Shown here in pieces: positions 5,823-6,506 of a DNA stretch of 6,506 nt. Every line of letters begins with the position of its first letter. Position 1 is the stretch's first letter. The stretch spans positions 1 through 6,506 of the forward strand of contig DAOVFI010000141.1 in the NCBI GenBank assembly GCA_030673005.1, in the 5' to 3' direction. The translations under genes and the position numbers were made by a program. Source of the stretch: Planctomycetales bacterium. Lineage in GTDB: Bacteria; Planctomycetota; Phycisphaerae; SM23-33. The notes under the pieces are model-generated. The model made no database searches and had not been told where the DNA came from. It saw only the letters and a list, made by a program, of their open reading frames with translations.

Positions 5823-6506
5823 CGGCGAATGGCTTCCTCGTATAGTTCGTCGATCCTTCCGATTATCATCTCGGGGTCGTGCCGTCGGGCGACGAGCGCC
5901 CGGGCCGCCTCGGCCATCGCCGCCCGTTCGGACGGATTGTCCAGCACCTCGCGAGCGACCCGCGCGAGAGAATCGGCGTCGCCGGGCGTAAAGAGCCGCC
6001 CCGTCCGCCCGTCCCGCACCCACTCACGCAGCGGCGGATGATCCGGCACGATAACACATCGCCCCGCCGACATCGGCTCCAGCATCGCGTGGGGGCTGTT
6101 CTCTATCCATCGGCTGGTAACGACAACGGCTGTTGCACGGGCAAGGTATGCGCCAAGGTCTTCGTGCCTGACCTGCCCGGCGAGCGTTACGTTCTTCAGG
6201 CCGGCTCGTTTGACTTCGGCTCGCAGTTCATCAAGCAATGGCCCGCCGCCGACGATGACGACTTGTGCGTCCGTCAGTCGGCGGGCAAGGTCAAGCATCA
6301 TCGACGGCGCCTTCTCGGCGCTGAGCCGGCCTATGAAAAGGAGTTCGCGGTCGGATTGTCTGCGTCCGGCCGGCAGCGAAATCGGCTCGATAATGTTGCG
6401 CAAAACCACCACCTTGCTCGACGGAAGACCTGTCTGAATCAGGACATTCCGCATGTACTGCGTCGGGCAGAGGAACAGATCCACCCGACTGTGGTATCTG
6501 CGGAAG
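5807..6506 (-). CDS. Glycosyltransferase family 4, C-terminal part (5' end beyond the window)
   Basis: The frame is open to the right edge, reading FRRYHSRVDLFLCPTQYM without a plausible start, so the GTG at 6484 is an internal valine. The 232 visible residues hold the end of the acceptor domain and the whole donor domain of a GT4 enzyme; the N-terminal part of a usual 370-420 residues is missing. Counting from the edge, CPTQYMRNVL (about 13-22) is the interdomain segment. FIGRLSAEK has Arg60 and Lys65 for donor phosphate binding, VIVGGGP follows, and SRWIENSPHAMLEPMSAG carries the E-x7-E pair Glu135/Glu143. It ends in TGA at 5807-5809, inside the first codons of the next glycosyltransferase (16-nt overlap), which indicates coupled translation. 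It probably acts in the same glycan pathway; donor and acceptor sugars cannot be told. Confidence 0.92.
   Translation of the reverse strand, partial: FRRYHSRVDLFLCPTQYMRNVLIQTGLPSSKVVVLRNIIEPISLPAGRRQSDRELLFIGRLSAEKAPSMMLDLARRLTDAQVVIVGGGPLLDELRAEVKRAGLKNVTLAGQVRHEDLGAYLARATAVVVTSRWIENSPHAMLEPMSAGRCVIVPDHPPLREWVRDGRTGRLFTPGDADSLARVAREVLDNPSERAAMAEAARALVARRHDPEMIIGRIDELYEEAIRRCALR
5833..5839 (-). promoter_or_regulatory. Ribosome binding site deciding the GT4 start at 5822
   Basis: GAGGAAG on the minus strand lies ten bases before the ATG at 5822-5820, inside the 3' end of the preceding glycosyltransferase. It fits the ATG at 5822 better than the in-frame ATG at 5810, which lies four codons further on. 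Confidence 0.55.

Noticed and set aside
5823..6023. N-terminal extension of the GT4 protein (about 67 residues upstream of the ATG at 5822)
   Set aside because: It is low-complexity Arg/Gly/Ala-rich sequence overlapping the conserved donor domain of the preceding gene, and the family N-terminus starts exactly at 5822 with its own RBS.
4689..6041. 450-codon open frame on the + strand opposite the two GT4 genes
   Set aside because: Its translation has no recognisable domain, and the opposite strand encodes complete GT4 motifs in the same region. Long antisense frames are expected in GC-rich coding DNA.

Overview
The window is a GC-rich bacterial segment carrying the 3' end of a dehydrogenase gene on the + strand and, facing it, five minus-strand genes that look like part of a surface-polysaccharide (EPS, capsule or O-antigen-like) locus. 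High GC, frequent GTG starts, two large TPR proteins beside glycosyltransferases, and intergenic palindromes of the type cctacctgccggtaggcagg (which I recall from environmental planctomycete and similar genomes, unverified) suggest an uncultured Planctomycetota-like bacterium. That assignment is a guess at about 0.4 confidence; no marker gene is present.

Layout. 1-536 (+): C-terminal part of an NAD-dependent D-2-hydroxyacid dehydrogenase, closest by motif to hydroxypyruvate reductase/glycerate dehydrogenase. 537-579: a short convergent gap with a 10-bp tandem duplication and a weak hairpin. Minus strand, in transcription order from the right edge: a GT4 glycosyltransferase open through the window edge (5807-6506), a second GT4 glycosyltransferase (4677-5822, overlapping the first by 16 nt), a monotopic phosphoglycosyl transferase of the bacterial sugar transferase family (3940-4710, overlapping by 34 nt), a 416-bp non-coding interval, then two TPR-repeat proteins (2261-3523 and 580-2244, 16 nt apart).

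How they fit. The phosphoglycosyl transferase would load the first sugar phosphate onto undecaprenyl phosphate, and the GT4 enzymes would extend the lipid-linked glycan. The TPR proteins are cytoplasmic-looking scaffolds of unknown partner; their role in the pathway is inferred only from position.

The most unusual structure is the non-coding interval. It holds a nested inverted-repeat element (3612-3943) with 55-bp outer arms (26 bp of them perfect), inner 13-bp arms, two equal 42-nt hairpin units and three copies of a 20-bp near-palindrome. Its right border supplies the stop codon of the sugar transferase gene. A 50-bp AT-rich stretch interrupts only the right side. It encodes no credible protein and resembles a MITE or fold-back intergenic repeat. 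I see no defence system, CRISPR array, tRNA, rRNA or transposase gene.
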